Shown here: piece after piece, positions 15,537-25,239 of the stretch
Position numbering within the stretch: position 1 is the first letter of the stretch
How the letters are laid out: each line of letters opens with the position of its first letter
Assembly: GCF_002002925.1 (NCBI RefSeq)
Contig: NZ_CP019511.1
Coordinates: forward strand, 2,046,001 to 2,110,000
Reading direction: 5' to 3'
DNA length: 64,000 bases
From: Sphingomonas sp. LM7
GTDB taxonomy: Bacteria > Pseudomonadota > Alphaproteobacteria > Sphingomonadales > Sphingomonadaceae
Notes under the pieces: model-generated
What the model saw: only the letters and a program-made list of their open reading frames with translations
Databases searched by the model: none
Told to the model about the DNA's origin: nothing
Position numbers and translations under genes: made by a program

Positions 15537-17138
15537 ATGACTCGCCGCACCGATGCGCTGATCGTCGGCGGCGGGCATAACGGGCTGGTCTGCGCCTTTT
15601 ACCTGGCACGCGCCGGGCTCAAGGTCCGGGTGCTCGAGCGGCGGCATGTCGTCGGCGGCGCGGCGGTGAGCGAGGAATTCCACCCCGGCTTCCGCAATTC
15701 GACGGCGAGCTACACCGTCAGCCTGCTCCGGCCAAAGGTGATCGCCGACATGCGCCTCTATGAACGCGGCTGGCGCGTGGTCGAGCGGCAGATCAGCAAC
15801 TTCCTGCCGCACGACGGCGGCTATCTGAAGCTCGGCGGGGGCAGCGCACGCACCGCCAACGAGTTCGCACGCTTTTCGAGCAAGGATGCCGGGGCCTTTC
15901 CGCTGTACGAGGCGGCGCTGGAGCGCGTCGCCGAAGTGCTGCGCGACATGGCGCTGAAGACGCCGCCCAACGCCGGCGGCGGCATCCGCGCGCTGCTCTC
16001 GGCGGCGGCGCAGGGCAAGCGGCTCGCCGGCATGTCGATCGAAGCGCAGCGCGACACGATGGACCTGTTCGTCAAGTCCGCGCGCGACTTCCTCGATGGC
16101 TGGTTCGAGAACGACTATGTCAAGGCGGCCTTCGGCTTCGACGCCGTGGTCGGCAACTATGCCAGCCCCGATACGCCCGGCAGCGCCTATGTGCTGCTGC
16201 ACCACGTCTTCGGCGAAGTGAACGGCAAGAAGGGCGCCTGGGGCCACAGCATCGGCGGCATGGGCGCGATCACGCAGCTGATGGCGCAGGCGTGCGTCGA
16301 AGCGGGCGTCGAGATCAGCCTCGAAGCACCGGTCGCGAAATTGCTGGTCGATGGTGGCAAGGTCGCAGGCGTGCGGCTGGAGAGCGGCGAGGAGATTGCC
16401 GCCAAGGTCGTCGCCGCCAATGTCGGCCCTGCCCTGCTCTACCGCCAGCTTGTCGATCGCAGCGACATGCCCGCCGACTTCGCCCGCCGCATGGACGGGT
16501 ACAAGGCCGGATCGGGCACCTTCCGGATGAACGTGGCGCTGTCCGAACTGCCCGACTTCACGGTTTTGCCGGGCAAGGGCGAACACCATACCGCCGGCAT
16601 CATGATCTGCCCGACGCTCGACTATATGGACCGCGCCTATACCAGCGCGCGCGCCAAGGGCTTTTCCGACGAACCCATTGTCGAGATCACGATCCCGAGC
16701 ACGATGGACGACAGCCTCGCCCCGCCCGGCCAGCACGTCGCCGCGCTGTTCTGCCAGCAATTCGCGCCGACGCTGCCCGACGGGCGCAGCTGGGACGACG
16801 AACGCGAAGCCGCCGCCGACCGCATCATTGATACGGTCACCAAGCACGCGCCCAACTTCAAGTCATCGGTGATTGCCCGCCAGATCCATTCGCCACTCGA
16901 TCTGGAGCGCAAGTTCGGGCTGATCGGCGGCGATATCATGCACGGCCACATGTCGCTCGATCAGCTCTGGGCCGCACGCCCGGTGCTGGGCCATGGCGAT
17001 TATCGGGGGCCGATCGCCGGCCTATACATGTGCGGCGCGGGCACGCATCCCGGCGGCGGCGTCACCGGCGCGCCGGGCCATAATGCGGCGCACGAGATCC
17101 TACGCGATCGGAGCCTGCTCGGCCGCCTGTTCGGCTGA
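15537..17138 (+). CDS. FAD-dependent oxidoreductase of the phytoene-desaturase/PYROXD2 type
   Basis: The product is 533 residues. The N-terminus has the dinucleotide site LIVGGGHNGLVCAFYLARAG and the following LERRHVVGGAAVSEE that binds FAD. The C-terminus has YMCGAGTHPGGGVTGAPGHNAA, the second FAD contact typical of phytoene-desaturase-like amine oxidoreductases. The overall form fits the PYROXD2-like subgroup rather than carotenoid enzymes, and no crt genes are nearby. Substrate unknown. It starts two bases after the peptidase stop. Its last 39 bases overlap the convergent permease gene. Confidence 0.85.
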   Translation: MTRRTDALIVGGGHNGLVCAFYLARAGLKVRVLERRHVVGGAAVSEEFHPGFRNSTASYTVSLLRPKVIADMRLYERGWRVVERQISNFLPHDGGYLKLGGGSARTANEFARFSSKDAGAFPLYEAALERVAEVLRDMALKTPPNAGGGIRALLSAAAQGKRLAGMSIEAQRDTMDLFVKSARDFLDGWFENDYVKAAFGFDAVVGNYASPDTPGSAYVLLHHVFGEVNGKKGAWGHSIGGMGAITQLMAQACVEAGVEISLEAPVAKLLVDGGKVAGVRLESGEEIAAKVVAANVGPALLYRQLVDRSDMPADFARRMDGYKAGSGTFRMNVALSELPDFTVLPGKGEHHTAGIMICPTLDYMDRAYTSARAKGFSDEPIVEITIPSTMDDSLAPPGQHVAALFCQQFAPTLPDGRSWDDEREAAADRIIDTVTKHAPNFKSSVIARQIHSPLDLERKFGLIGGDIMHGHMSLDQLWAARPVLGHGDYRGPIAGLYMCGAGTHPGGGVTGAPGHNAAHEILRDRSLLGRLFG

Positions 17139-18392
17139 GCCGCGGATCAGATAGAGCGGGATCGCCGTCGCCATCAGCAGCAGGCTGAGAAGGATCGCTT
17201 CGTATCCGGCGCCCCAGATCGCCCATAAAGCGAAGACCAGCCCGATCGCCGCGACCGGCCGCACCACACCCAGCACCAGCGCCGACAGGCACGCACCTGC
17301 ATAGAACCAGAGTGTCGCAGCGGTCGTCACGCGCAGCATGAAGTCATAGATCGCCGCGGTGTCGCGAGAGGCGTTGCTGAGCACGAGCACGCTGGCGAGG
17401 ATCGTCGATGCCAGCAGTGCCGCTACCGGCACGTCGCGCGCATTGGTGCGTCCGATCCGCGCAGGGATCACGCCGGCGCGCGCCATACCGAGCGGCACTT
17501 CGCCCTGGAGCAGCGTCCAGCCGTTGAGCGCACCGATCGCCGCCACTGCGGCAAAGCCGGCAATGGCCAATCCCGCGCCGCGGCCCCAGAAGGTCTCCAC
17601 GAACAACGAGACAGGTGCGTTGGCGCCCGCCACCGCCTCCTGCGGCATCGCGAAAATGATTCCCGAACAGGCAATCAGATAGAGCAGCCCGGTCAGTCCG
17701 ACGCCGGTCAGCGTCGCCCGCGTGATCGTCCGTGCGGGATCGCGCACGCGTTCGGCGGCCACTCCGGCGCACTCGAACCCGACCATCGCAAAAAAGGCGA
17801 GCGTGACCGCCGAGGCGAGCTGGCCGGGATCGAACGGCGCATGCGGATGGGTGTCGGCGGCAAGGTCGCCCGCCGCGCCCAATTGCCCGAGCAGCAGGAC
17901 GATAGCGGCGAGCGGCACCAGCTTGATCAGCGTCGTCACCACTTGGAAGCTTCCCGCCGTCCGCGCCCCGCGCAGGTTGATCAGCGTAACCAGCCAGAGC
18001 AGCGCGACTGCCGCCAGCACCAGGGTCAGCGAGGATGCGGCAAGCGGCGGCCAGAACACCGCGAGATAGCGTATCGCAGTGAGCGCAATGAACGCATTGG
18101 CTGCCCACACGCCGACCCACATCGTCCACGCGATCAGCACGCCGGGCAGCGGGCCCAGCGCCGTGGCACAGATCGCCAGCGTTCCCGTCGCCTCGGGCAT
18201 CGCGCGCGACAGGCCGGCGATCACCCAGGCGATCACCATCGCGCCGGCGATGGCCGCGATCCAGGCGACAACACTGGTAAAGCCGAAGGGGGCAAGCTGC
18301 GCGGGCAGCGCGAAAAAGCCCGAACCGATCATGTTGCCGATCACCAGCGCCGTCGCCGTCCAGAAGCCGAAAGGTCTTCGCGATTCCGTCAT
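17100..18392 (-). CDS. APC-superfamily amino acid permease
   Basis: The product is 430 residues with about 12 predicted membrane spans. GNMIGSGFFALPAQLAPFG in span 1 is the APC substrate-binding motif, and VTLAFFAMVGFECAGVAAE is the span-6 motif, closest in pattern to the AdiC/PotE group. It likely moves an amino acid or polyamine across the inner membrane. I chose ATG 18392, which begins right before span 1; the frame is open far upstream, but that part lies over the neighbouring CinA-like gene. The 3' end overlaps the convergent oxidoreductase gene by 39 bases. Confidence 0.9.
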   Translation of the reverse strand: MTESRRPFGFWTATALVIGNMIGSGFFALPAQLAPFGFTSVVAWIAAIAGAMVIAWVIAGLSRAMPEATGTLAICATALGPLPGVLIAWTMWVGVWAANAFIALTAIRYLAVFWPPLAASSLTLVLAAVALLWLVTLINLRGARTAGSFQVVTTLIKLVPLAAIVLLLGQLGAAGDLAADTHPHAPFDPGQLASAVTLAFFAMVGFECAGVAAERVRDPARTITRATLTGVGLTGLLYLIACSGIIFAMPQEAVAGANAPVSLFVETFWGRGAGLAIAGFAAVAAIGALNGWTLLQGEVPLGMARAGVIPARIGRTNARDVPVAALLASTILASVLVLSNASRDTAAIYDFMLRVTTAATLWFYAGACLSALVLGVVRPVAAIGLVFALWAIWGAGYEAILLSLLLMATAIPLYLIRGSAEQAAEQAPIA

Positions 18393-18408
18393 GTGTGTTC
18401 CCGGCAAA

Positions 18409-19164
18409 TCAGATTCCCCCTTCGATCGCCTCCAGCCCTTTGGTCGCAAGCCCCTCGACCAATGCGTCGGCGCAGGCATCGAGCGTAGCCTGATCGGTCG
18501 CCCGCACCACGAAATTTGCGCCCGTCCGCCCCTCGCGGAAAAAGGGATAGCTGCCGATCGAAACGCCGTCATGCGCACGCTCGGTCGCGCCCAGCAGATC
18601 GGCGATCTCGCTCTCGGCAACCCACGCGCCGACGGTACGCGACAGCACCGGCAGCCCGCCCTCCAGCGTGCCGGTAAGCGCGTCGAGCATGCCCGCGGTA
18701 ATGTGCGGCACGCCCGCCAGGATGAAGATGTTGTCCCAGCGGATGCCCGGTGCACCTGACATCCGGTTGGGAATCAGGTCGGCGCCTTCTGGCACGCGCG
18801 CCATACGCAGCCGCGCGTCGGTCAGGCCGCCGCGGGTCTGGTAATAGCCTTCAAGCACCGCGCGCGCACCAGGGTGGACAATCACCGGCACGCCGAGCGC
18901 CACGGCGATCGCGTCGACGGTGATGTCGTCATGCGTCGGCCCGATGCCGCCGGTGGTGAACAGATAGTCGTTGCGGGCGCGCAGTGCGTTGACTGCCTCG
19001 ACGATGGCGGCCTCGACATCGGGCACGATCCGCACTTCGGCCAGCCGGATTCCCTGGACGTTGAGCCAGGTCGCAAGCTGCGCGACATTCTTGTCCTGGG
19101 TCCGCCCGGACAGGATCTCGTCGCCGATCACCACCAGTGCCGCTGTCCAGATGCGCTCGCTCAT
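18409..19164 (-). CDS. CinA-like molybdopterin-binding domain protein
   Basis: The product is 251 residues and consists of the MoaB/Mog-like COG1058 domain: LVVIGDEILSGRTQDKN at the start and LFTTGGIGPTHDDITVDAIA in the middle, then a mixed C-terminal part. The nicotinamide-nucleotide amidase (PncC) domain of full-length CinA is absent, so this is the short form. Related proteins hydrolyse ADP-ribose or pyridine-nucleotide derivatives. It is divergent from map with 53 bases between starts, and lies 16 bases upstream of the permease on the same strand. Confidence 0.88.
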   Translation of the reverse strand: MSERIWTAALVVIGDEILSGRTQDKNVAQLATWLNVQGIRLAEVRIVPDVEAAIVEAVNALRARNDYLFTTGGIGPTHDDITVDAIAVALGVPVIVHPGARAVLEGYYQTRGGLTDARLRMARVPEGADLIPNRMSGAPGIRWDNIFILAGVPHITAGMLDALTGTLEGGLPVLSRTVGAWVAESEIADLLGATERAHDGVSIGSYPFFREGRTGANFVVRATDQATLDACADALVEGLATKGLEAIEGGI

Positions 19165-19217
19165 CGCGATGGCGTAGAGCCTCGCAAACCGCCACGCAAA
19201 CGCCTATATCGCCGCGC

Positions 19218-20042
19218 ATGACCGAATATGTCACCGTCACCGAAGACATGCCGCAGGCGCGCGACGGCGCCATCAAGCTCCACGGGCCCGCGGGCTTCGA
19301 AGGCATGCGCAAGGCCGGCCAGCTTGCCGCGCAGATCCTTGACGCGCTCGTGCCGCATGTCGTGCCGGGCGTAACTACCGCCGAACTCGACGACATCGTC
19401 CGCAACATGACGATCGCCGCGGGCGGCGTGCCCGCGACGCTCGGCTATCGCGGCTACACGCACAGCTGCTGCATCTCGATCAACCATGTCGTCTGCCACG
19501 GCATCCCGTCGGAGCGCACGCTCAAGGACGGCGACATCGTCAATATCGACGTCACGCCGATGCTCGGCGGCTGGCACGGCGACACCAGCCGGATGTACCT
19601 GGCCGGCGATGTGCCGATCAAGGCGCGCCGGCTGGTCGATGTCACCTATGAATGCCTGATGTTGGGTCTTGAGCAGGCCAAGCCCGGCAACCATCTCGGC
19701 GACGTCAGCCACGCGATCCAGCAGCATGCCGAGAAGCACCGCTACGGCGTGGTCCGCGATTTCTGCGGACATGGCCTCGGACAGATCTTCCACGACGCGC
19801 CCGAAGTGGTCCATGTCGGCCGCCCCGGCACCGGCCCGGAGCTGCGTCCCGGCATGTTCTTCACGGTGGAGCCGATGATCAACATCGGCCGCCCAGACGT
19901 GAAGCTGCTCGACGACGGCTGGACGGCAGTGACTCGCGACCGCTCGCTCTCGGCGCAGTTCGAGCATTCGATCGGCATCACCGAAACCGGCTGCGAGATC
20001 TTCACGACCAGCCCCAAGGGCCTGCACCAGCCGCCTTACTAA
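19218..20042 (+). CDS. map: Methionine aminopeptidase type I
   Basis: The product is 274 residues. The five metal ligands are in recognisable contexts: VNIDVTPMLGGWHGDTSRMY (two Asp), GHGLGQIFHDAP (His), FFTVEPMIN (Glu) and QFEHSIGIT (Glu). It removes the initiator methionine from nascent proteins. ATG 19218 gives a short N-terminal lead before the catalytic fold; the longer frame from 19137 overlaps the divergent gene. The gene is followed by a large palindromic repeat. Confidence 0.96.
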   Translation: MTEYVTVTEDMPQARDGAIKLHGPAGFEGMRKAGQLAAQILDALVPHVVPGVTTAELDDIVRNMTIAAGGVPATLGYRGYTHSCCISINHVVCHGIPSERTLKDGDIVNIDVTPMLGGWHGDTSRMYLAGDVPIKARRLVDVTYECLMLGLEQAKPGNHLGDVSHAIQQHAEKHRYGVVRDFCGHGLGQIFHDAPEVVHVGRPGTGPELRPGMFFTVEPMINIGRPDVKLLDDGWTAVTRDRSLSAQFEHSIGITETGCEIFTTSPKGLHQPPY

Positions 20043-20044
20043 AC

Positions 20045-20240
20045 GCCTCTCCCTGGGGGAGAGGTAGCGAGGCTTGGCAGCTTGCTGCCTAGCGGAGCTA
20101 GGTGAGGGTGTCCCGCTCCCGTTAGGATGCACAGGTTCAGGCTGCACCGCAGCCTGAACCTGTGCAACCCTCACCCAGCTCCGACTAAGCCTTCGCTTCG
20201 CGAAGACTACGTCTGCGCAACCTCTCCCCACGGGAGAAGG
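20045..20240. repeat. Large intergenic palindromic element
   Basis: An inverted-repeat mosaic fills the gap between map and the next gene. Its core is a perfect 17-base stem, GCACAGGTTCAGGCTGC (20129-20145) against 20149-20165, with a three-base loop. The outer parts contain CCTCTCCC...GGGAGAGG-type arms on both sides and GTGAGGGTG/CACCC-type matches. Similar purine/pyrimidine-rich palindromes occur at 54346-54484. It probably acts as a bidirectional terminator and a dispersed repeat. Confidence 0.75.
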
Positions 20241-20250
20241 AAGTCAGGGA

Positions 20251-21192
20251 TCAATGCCCTCCATACGCCCGGCCCGACTGGGCGAGGCGCTGGCTGTTGG
20301 TGTTCCCGGGCACCGCGATGTGCGTGGCGGGATCATATTCCCTGCCCACGCCGGCGCTGTCCTGCGGCACCCAGATGTTGACCACGGTGTTGCTGTAGCC
20401 CCGCGGCAGATAGCGCACCCAATAGCCGTCCGGATGCGCGCTCCACCGGCCCGACGGGACGTCGCGGCTGCCCGGCCCCATCGGCGCCATGCCCGACAGA
20501 ACGGCGACGCGCTCCAGTTCGGCGAAGCTGGTGCCCGGCGATGCCAGCATTCGGCGCAGGTCCGCCTCGGCCTGGAGCACCTGGCGCACGCCGCTCGGCA
20601 GATTGTCCGCGATCGGCCCGCTGGTAAGCATGTCGAGCGCGTTGCGGTTGAGCGAGGCGAGCTGGCGCGGCGTCAGCAGCGCCGCGGCGACTGCCTTGTG
20701 CTCGGTCGACAGGTCCTCGAACTTGGCGCGCGCGATGATCGCCCAGAGCAGCGTCTGGATCTTCTGCTGGCTGATCTCGGGACGGTTCACCGAATTGCGC
20801 AGGATCGTGATCACGGCATCTTCCGCCGGGCCCTTGGTCGGGCCGAACAGATAGCCGTCGCCGCCGCCCGGACCGTGCGTGCCCGCCTTCAGGCAATAGC
20901 TCTGGTCGTGGAATTCATAATAGCCCGGCTGGAGCAAGAAGCCGCCATTCGGCGTGCGCTGCAGCGTCGCCAGGTTGCGCTTGGGCTCTCGCGGCGTGAA
21001 GCCGTCCTTGCTCGGGTCGCCCCATTTCGCGTCCGGCAGGCTGGTGGTGATCGGCGCCTTTTGCAGGCTCGGCAGGCCGATGCCGGCCTTTTTGGCGAGG
21101 CCGCCCAGCCCCCCGAATTGTGCCGCGGCGGGCGTGGCACCGAGTGCGAGTGCGGCCGCAAGCGCGGTGCCCAGAATCATACGGATTTTCAT
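20251..21192 (-). CDS. Secreted protein of unknown function
   Basis: The product is 313 residues with a clear signal peptide ending at ATPAAAQ-FGGLGGL. No domain is recognised. LLQPGYYEFHDQSYCLKAGTHGPGGGDGYLFGP forms a conserved-looking block and the C-terminus has SNTVVNIWVPQDSAG. The middle is helical and charged. It is likely periplasmic or surface-associated. It has no close co-directional neighbour, so no pathway can be inferred. Confidence 0.75.
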   Translation of the reverse strand: MKIRMILGTALAAALALGATPAAAQFGGLGGLAKKAGIGLPSLQKAPITTSLPDAKWGDPSKDGFTPREPKRNLATLQRTPNGGFLLQPGYYEFHDQSYCLKAGTHGPGGGDGYLFGPTKGPAEDAVITILRNSVNRPEISQQKIQTLLWAIIARAKFEDLSTEHKAVAAALLTPRQLASLNRNALDMLTSGPIADNLPSGVRQVLQAEADLRRMLASPGTSFAELERVAVLSGMAPMGPGSRDVPSGRWSAHPDGYWVRYLPRGYSNTVVNIWVPQDSAGVGREYDPATHIAVPGNTNSQRLAQSGRAYGGH

Positions 21193-21300
21193 CGTCGCTG
21201 GCTCTTCCGATCTGTTCTTGACGCACGGCCATCCCCTCGGCCGCGGCGTTTTCCTAATACAGATCGTCAGGCGGTGCGAGCGCCGGTTACGCGTTTGCTG

Positions 21301-21543
21301 TCATGCAGCCTTGTCGAGGAGATGCGGCGGAATGGTCCAGCGCCGCAGCGCCTCACGCGCCTGCTCGGCATCGATCTCGCCGAGCGAACTGCGGATCTTG
21401 AAACCGTCGCGCCGCGCCGCGTCGATCGCGAGCAGGCTGTGCGCCATGATGACCAGCGGCCCCCGCGCCACGACGCTGCCCGAGGAGCGCCCGGATGCGT
21501 CGACACGCCACAATTCGGCAGGGACATTCGGCAACAGGCCCAC
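21301..21543 (-). CDS. Small protein of unknown function
   Basis: The product is 80 residues from GTG 21543. It reads like a real protein, with PLVIMAHSLLAIDAARRDGF and a C-terminal EQAREALRRWTIPPHLLDKAA helix, but no family is recognised and no strong ribosome-binding site is seen. It has no signal peptide. It is divergent from glnB with about 256 bases between them. It could be a conserved sphingomonad orphan or a spurious frame. Confidence 0.5.
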   Translation of the reverse strand: MGLLPNVPAELWRVDASGRSSGSVVARGPLVIMAHSLLAIDAARRDGFKIRSSLGEIDAEQAREALRRWTIPPHLLDKAA

Positions 21544-21652
21544 GGCAATTTCCGATATGGTTCAACTGATGCAAGAACGTGCAAATATAACATATGTTCC
21601 AGTCGGCGGCGGAAGCTGCCGCGTCTGCAAGGGCCCGCCTGCCGTCGAATGA

Positions 21653-22138
<486 letters not shown>

Positions 22139-22232
22139 CGCAGCGCAGCACTGTAATATTGCAGCGCACGCACAGGTAATTTTATTGCCCGATTCGGCGG
22201 GCGTACGAAAGAGAGCGAAAGGGCTTACGAAA

Positions 22233-23645
22233 ATGGCGAACTCGGCCAATGACATCCTTAAGATGGTCAAGGATCAGGAGATCGAGTGGATCGACCTGCG
22301 CTTCACCGACCCCAAGGGCAAGTGGCAGCATCTGACCATGGTCGCGAAGATCCTCGGCGAGGACGAGCTGACCGACGGCCTGATGTTCGACGGCTCCTCG
22401 ATCGAGGGCTGGAAGGCGATCAACGAGTCCGACATGATCCTCAAGCCCGATCTCGACGCGGTCTGGGTCGATCCGTTCTCGGCGACGCCGATGCTGATCC
22501 TGGTCTGCGACGTGGTCGAGCCCTCGACCGGCGAGCTCTATTCGCGCGATCCGCGTTCGACCGCGAAGCGCTCGGAAGCCTATCTGCAGACGCTGGGCAT
22601 TGGCGACACGGTCTATGTCGGTCCCGAGGCCGAGTTCTTCATGTTCGACGATGTCCGCTTCGAGAACAGCTATTCGACCAGCTATTACGCGATCGACGAC
22701 ATCGAGCTGCCCGGCAATTCGGGCAAGGAATATGAAGCCGGCAACCTCGGCCACCGTCCGCGCGCCAAGGGCGGCTATTTCCCCGTCGCGCCGGTCGACA
22801 GCGCCGTCGACATCCGCGGCGAGATGGTCGCGACGATGCTCGAAATGGGCCTGCCCTGCGACAAGCATCACCACGAAGTCGCCGCCGCGCAGCACGAGCT
22901 CGGCCTGACCTACGGCACGCTGGTCGAAACCGCCGACCGTATGCAGATCTACAAGTATGTCGTGCACCAGGTCGCGCATGCCTATGGCAAGACCGCGACC
23001 TTCATGCCCAAGCCGATCAAGGAAGATAACGGCTCGGGCATGCACACCCACATCTCGATCTGGGACAAGGGCAATCCGCTGTTCGCCGGCAACGGCTATG
23101 CGGGCCTCAGCGACATGTGCCTCTACTTCATCGGCGGCGTGATCAAGCACGCCAAGTCCTTGAACGCCTTCACCAATCCGTCGACCAACAGCTATAAGCG
23201 GCTGGTCCCGGGCTATGAAGCGCCGGTGCTTCTCGCCTATTCGTCGCGTAACCGCTCGGCCTCGTGCCGCATTCCTTATGGTGCGGGCAGCAAGGCAAAG
23301 CGCGTCGAGTTCCGCTTCCCGGACGCGCTCGCCAATCCGTACCTCTGCTATGCAGCGCTGCTGATGGCCGGCCTCGACGGCATCCAGAACCGCATCCATC
23401 CGGGCGATCCGATGGACAAGAACCTGTACGATCTGCCCCCGGCCGAGCTCGAGCAGGTCCCGACCGTCTGCGCGTCGCTCCGCGAAGCGCTCGACAGCCT
23501 CGAAGCCGATCAGGACTATCTGCTCAAGGGCGACGTGTTCACCAAGGATCAGATCGCGGCCTATGTCGAAATCAAGCGCGGCGAAGTCGCCCGCTGGGAA
23601 ATGACCCCGAGCCCGGTCGAATACGACATGTACTACAGCTCGTAA
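22233..23645 (+). CDS. glnA: Glutamine synthetase type I
   Basis: The product is 470 residues, the usual length of bacterial GSI. Motifs include [25 protein letters not shown] metal site (here [13 protein letters not shown]), [13 protein letters not shown], the ammonia-site and ATP-site segments [16 protein letters not shown], and the adenylylation-site context [10 protein letters not shown], so activity is likely controlled by GlnE and P-II. It makes glutamine from glutamate, ammonia and ATP. ATG 22233 was preferred over the frame start at 22185, which adds 16 residues lying in the leader. Confidence 0.97.
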   Translation: MANSANDILKMVKDQEIEWIDLRFTDPKGKWQHLTMVAKILGEDELTDGLMFDGSSIEGWKAINESDMILKPDLDAVWVDPFSATPMLILVCDVVEPSTGELYSRDPRSTAKRSEAYLQTLGIGDTVYVGPEAEFFMFDDVRFENSYSTSYYAIDDIELPGNSGKEYEAGNLGHRPRAKGGYFPVAPVDSAVDIRGEMVATMLEMGLPCDKHHHEVAAAQHELGLTYGTLVETADRMQIYKYVVHQVAHAYGKTATFMPKPIKEDNGSGMHTHISIWDKGNPLFAGNGYAGLSDMCLYFIGGVIKHAKSLNAFTNPSTNSYKRLVPGYEAPVLLAYSSRNRSASCRIPYGAGSKAKRVEFRFPDALANPYLCYAALLMAGLDGIQNRIHPGDPMDKNLYDLPPAELEQVPTVCASLREALDSLEADQDYLLKGDVFTKDQIAAYVEIKRGEVARWEMTPSPVEYDMYYSS

Positions 23646-23668
23646 TCTTCGAGCCTGGAATGAACGGA

Positions 23669-23697
23669 ACGCCCGGGCCGCAAGGTCCGGGCGTTTT
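23669..23697 (+). terminator. Rho-independent terminator after glnA
   Basis: An 11-pair stem (ACGCCCGGGCC with GGTCCGGGCGT, one G-U) closes on a GCAA tetraloop and is followed by TTTT. It lies 23 bases after the glnA stop. Confidence 0.88.
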
Positions 23698-23793
23698 GCT
23701 TTGTCCGCCCGGCGCGACAAGGTTGCAGCTTGCAACCGTCCCCGCGGCCCGCCATCTAGACGCCATACCGGAAGTTCGAATCGGAGAGGCGGG

Positions 23794-25218
23794 ATGCGCA
23801 GCTACATCAAGCAGTATATCGACGGCGTCTGGGTAGAGAGCGACGGCGGCACCCGCCACGAAGTGATCAATCCCGCCACCGAAGCCGCCATCACCGAGAT
23901 CACGCTGGGCTCCGCTGCCGATGTCGACAAGGCAGTCGCCGCAGCCAAACGCGCCTTCGAAAGCTTCTCGCGCACCAGCGTCGAAGAACGCATCGCGCTG
24001 ATCGAGCGCATCCTCGAAGCGTACAAGGCGCGCGCCGGCGACATGGCCGAGGCGATCAGCCTCGAAATGGGCGCGCCGCTCAGCCTCGCGAGGACCGCGC
24101 AGGTCGGCTCGGGCATCGGCCACCTGATGTCCGCCGCACGCGCGCTCCAGGAATTCCAGTTCGAGGAGCAGATCGGCAAGAGCCTGGTCGTCCATGAAGC
24201 GATCGGCGTGGTCGCGATGATCACCCCGTGGAACTGGCCGCTCAACCAGATCGTCTCGAAGGTCGCCCCCGCCCTCGCCGCCGGCTGCACGATGATCCTC
24301 AAGCCCTCCGAGGAAGCGCCGAGCTGCGCCGCGATCTTCGCGGAAGTGATGGACGCCGCCGGCGTACCCGCCGGCGTGTTCAACCTCGTCAATGGCGACG
24401 GCCCCGGCGTCGGCACCGCACTGTCGACGCATCGCGACGTCGATATGGTCAGCTTCACCGGCTCGACGCGCGCCGGCATCCTCGTTGCCAAGAATGCCGC
24501 CGACACGGTCAAGCGTGTCCACCAGGAACTGGGCGGCAAGTCGCCTTCGGTCGTCCTTGAGAGCGCCGACATCGCCAAGGCGGTCCCCGGCACACTGTTC
24601 AGTGTACTGATGAACTCCGGTCAGAGCTGCATCGCCCCTGCCCGCCTGCTCGTGCCACGGCATTTGCAGGAACAGGTCGCAGCGCTCGCCGCGCAGATGA
24701 TGCAGGCCACTCAGACCGGCGACCCCGCGCAGGAAGGCCGCCATATCGGCCCGGTGGTCAACAAGACCCAATGGGACAAGATCCAGGGCCTGATCGCCAA
24801 GGGGCTCGAAGAGGGCGCCAAGCTGGAAACCGGCGGCCCCGGCCGTCCCGACGGCGTGGAGACCGGCTATTTCGTCAAGCCGACGCTCTTCTCCAACGTC
24901 CGCAACGACATGACGATCGCGCGCGAGGAGATCTTCGGACCCGTCGTCACGATCATCCCGTACGAGGACGAGGAAGACGCGATCCGCATCGCCAACGACA
25001 CCGATTACGGCCTGTCGGCAGTCCTGTTCGGCGACGCGGAATCGGTGAAACGCGTCGCGCCGCGGCTTCGCGCGGGCATGATCTACGTCAATGGCGGCCA
25101 GCCCGATCCCAACCTCCCCTTCGGTGGCTACAAGCAATCCGGCAACGGCCGCGAGCACGGCAAGTTCGGCCTCGCCGAGTTCCTCGAGGTAAAGTCGGTG
25201 ATCGGAGTGTTCGCCTAG
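23794..25218 (+). CDS. NAD(P)-dependent aldehyde dehydrogenase
   Basis: The product is 474 residues, the normal length of this superfamily. Catalytic residues are visible: the oxyanion Asn in ITPWNWPLN, the general base Glu in HQELGGKSPSVV, and the nucleophile Cys in MNSGQSCIAPARLL. REEIFGPVVTIIPY and the C-terminal PFGGYKQSGNGREHG complete the pattern. Substrate specificity cannot be read. ATG 23794 follows a GGAGAGG ribosome-binding site; the frame start at 23701 lies over the glnA terminator. It is monocistronic here. Confidence 0.93.
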   Translation: MRSYIKQYIDGVWVESDGGTRHEVINPATEAAITEITLGSAADVDKAVAAAKRAFESFSRTSVEERIALIERILEAYKARAGDMAEAISLEMGAPLSLARTAQVGSGIGHLMSAARALQEFQFEEQIGKSLVVHEAIGVVAMITPWNWPLNQIVSKVAPALAAGCTMILKPSEEAPSCAAIFAEVMDAAGVPAGVFNLVNGDGPGVGTALSTHRDVDMVSFTGSTRAGILVAKNAADTVKRVHQELGGKSPSVVLESADIAKAVPGTLFSVLMNSGQSCIAPARLLVPRHLQEQVAALAAQMMQATQTGDPAQEGRHIGPVVNKTQWDKIQGLIAKGLEEGAKLETGGPGRPDGVETGYFVKPTLFSNVRNDMTIAREEIFGPVVTIIPYEDEEDAIRIANDTDYGLSAVLFGDAESVKRVAPRLRAGMIYVNGGQPDPNLPFGGYKQSGNGREHGKFGLAEFLEVKSVIGVFA

Positions 25219-25239
25219 TTCACCAAGGCATAGCCGAAC

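Noticed and set aside
22145..22170. A second sigma-54 promoter before glnA (AGCAC...TTGC)
   Set aside because: The distance between the two elements is two bases too long and the -24 part lacks GG.
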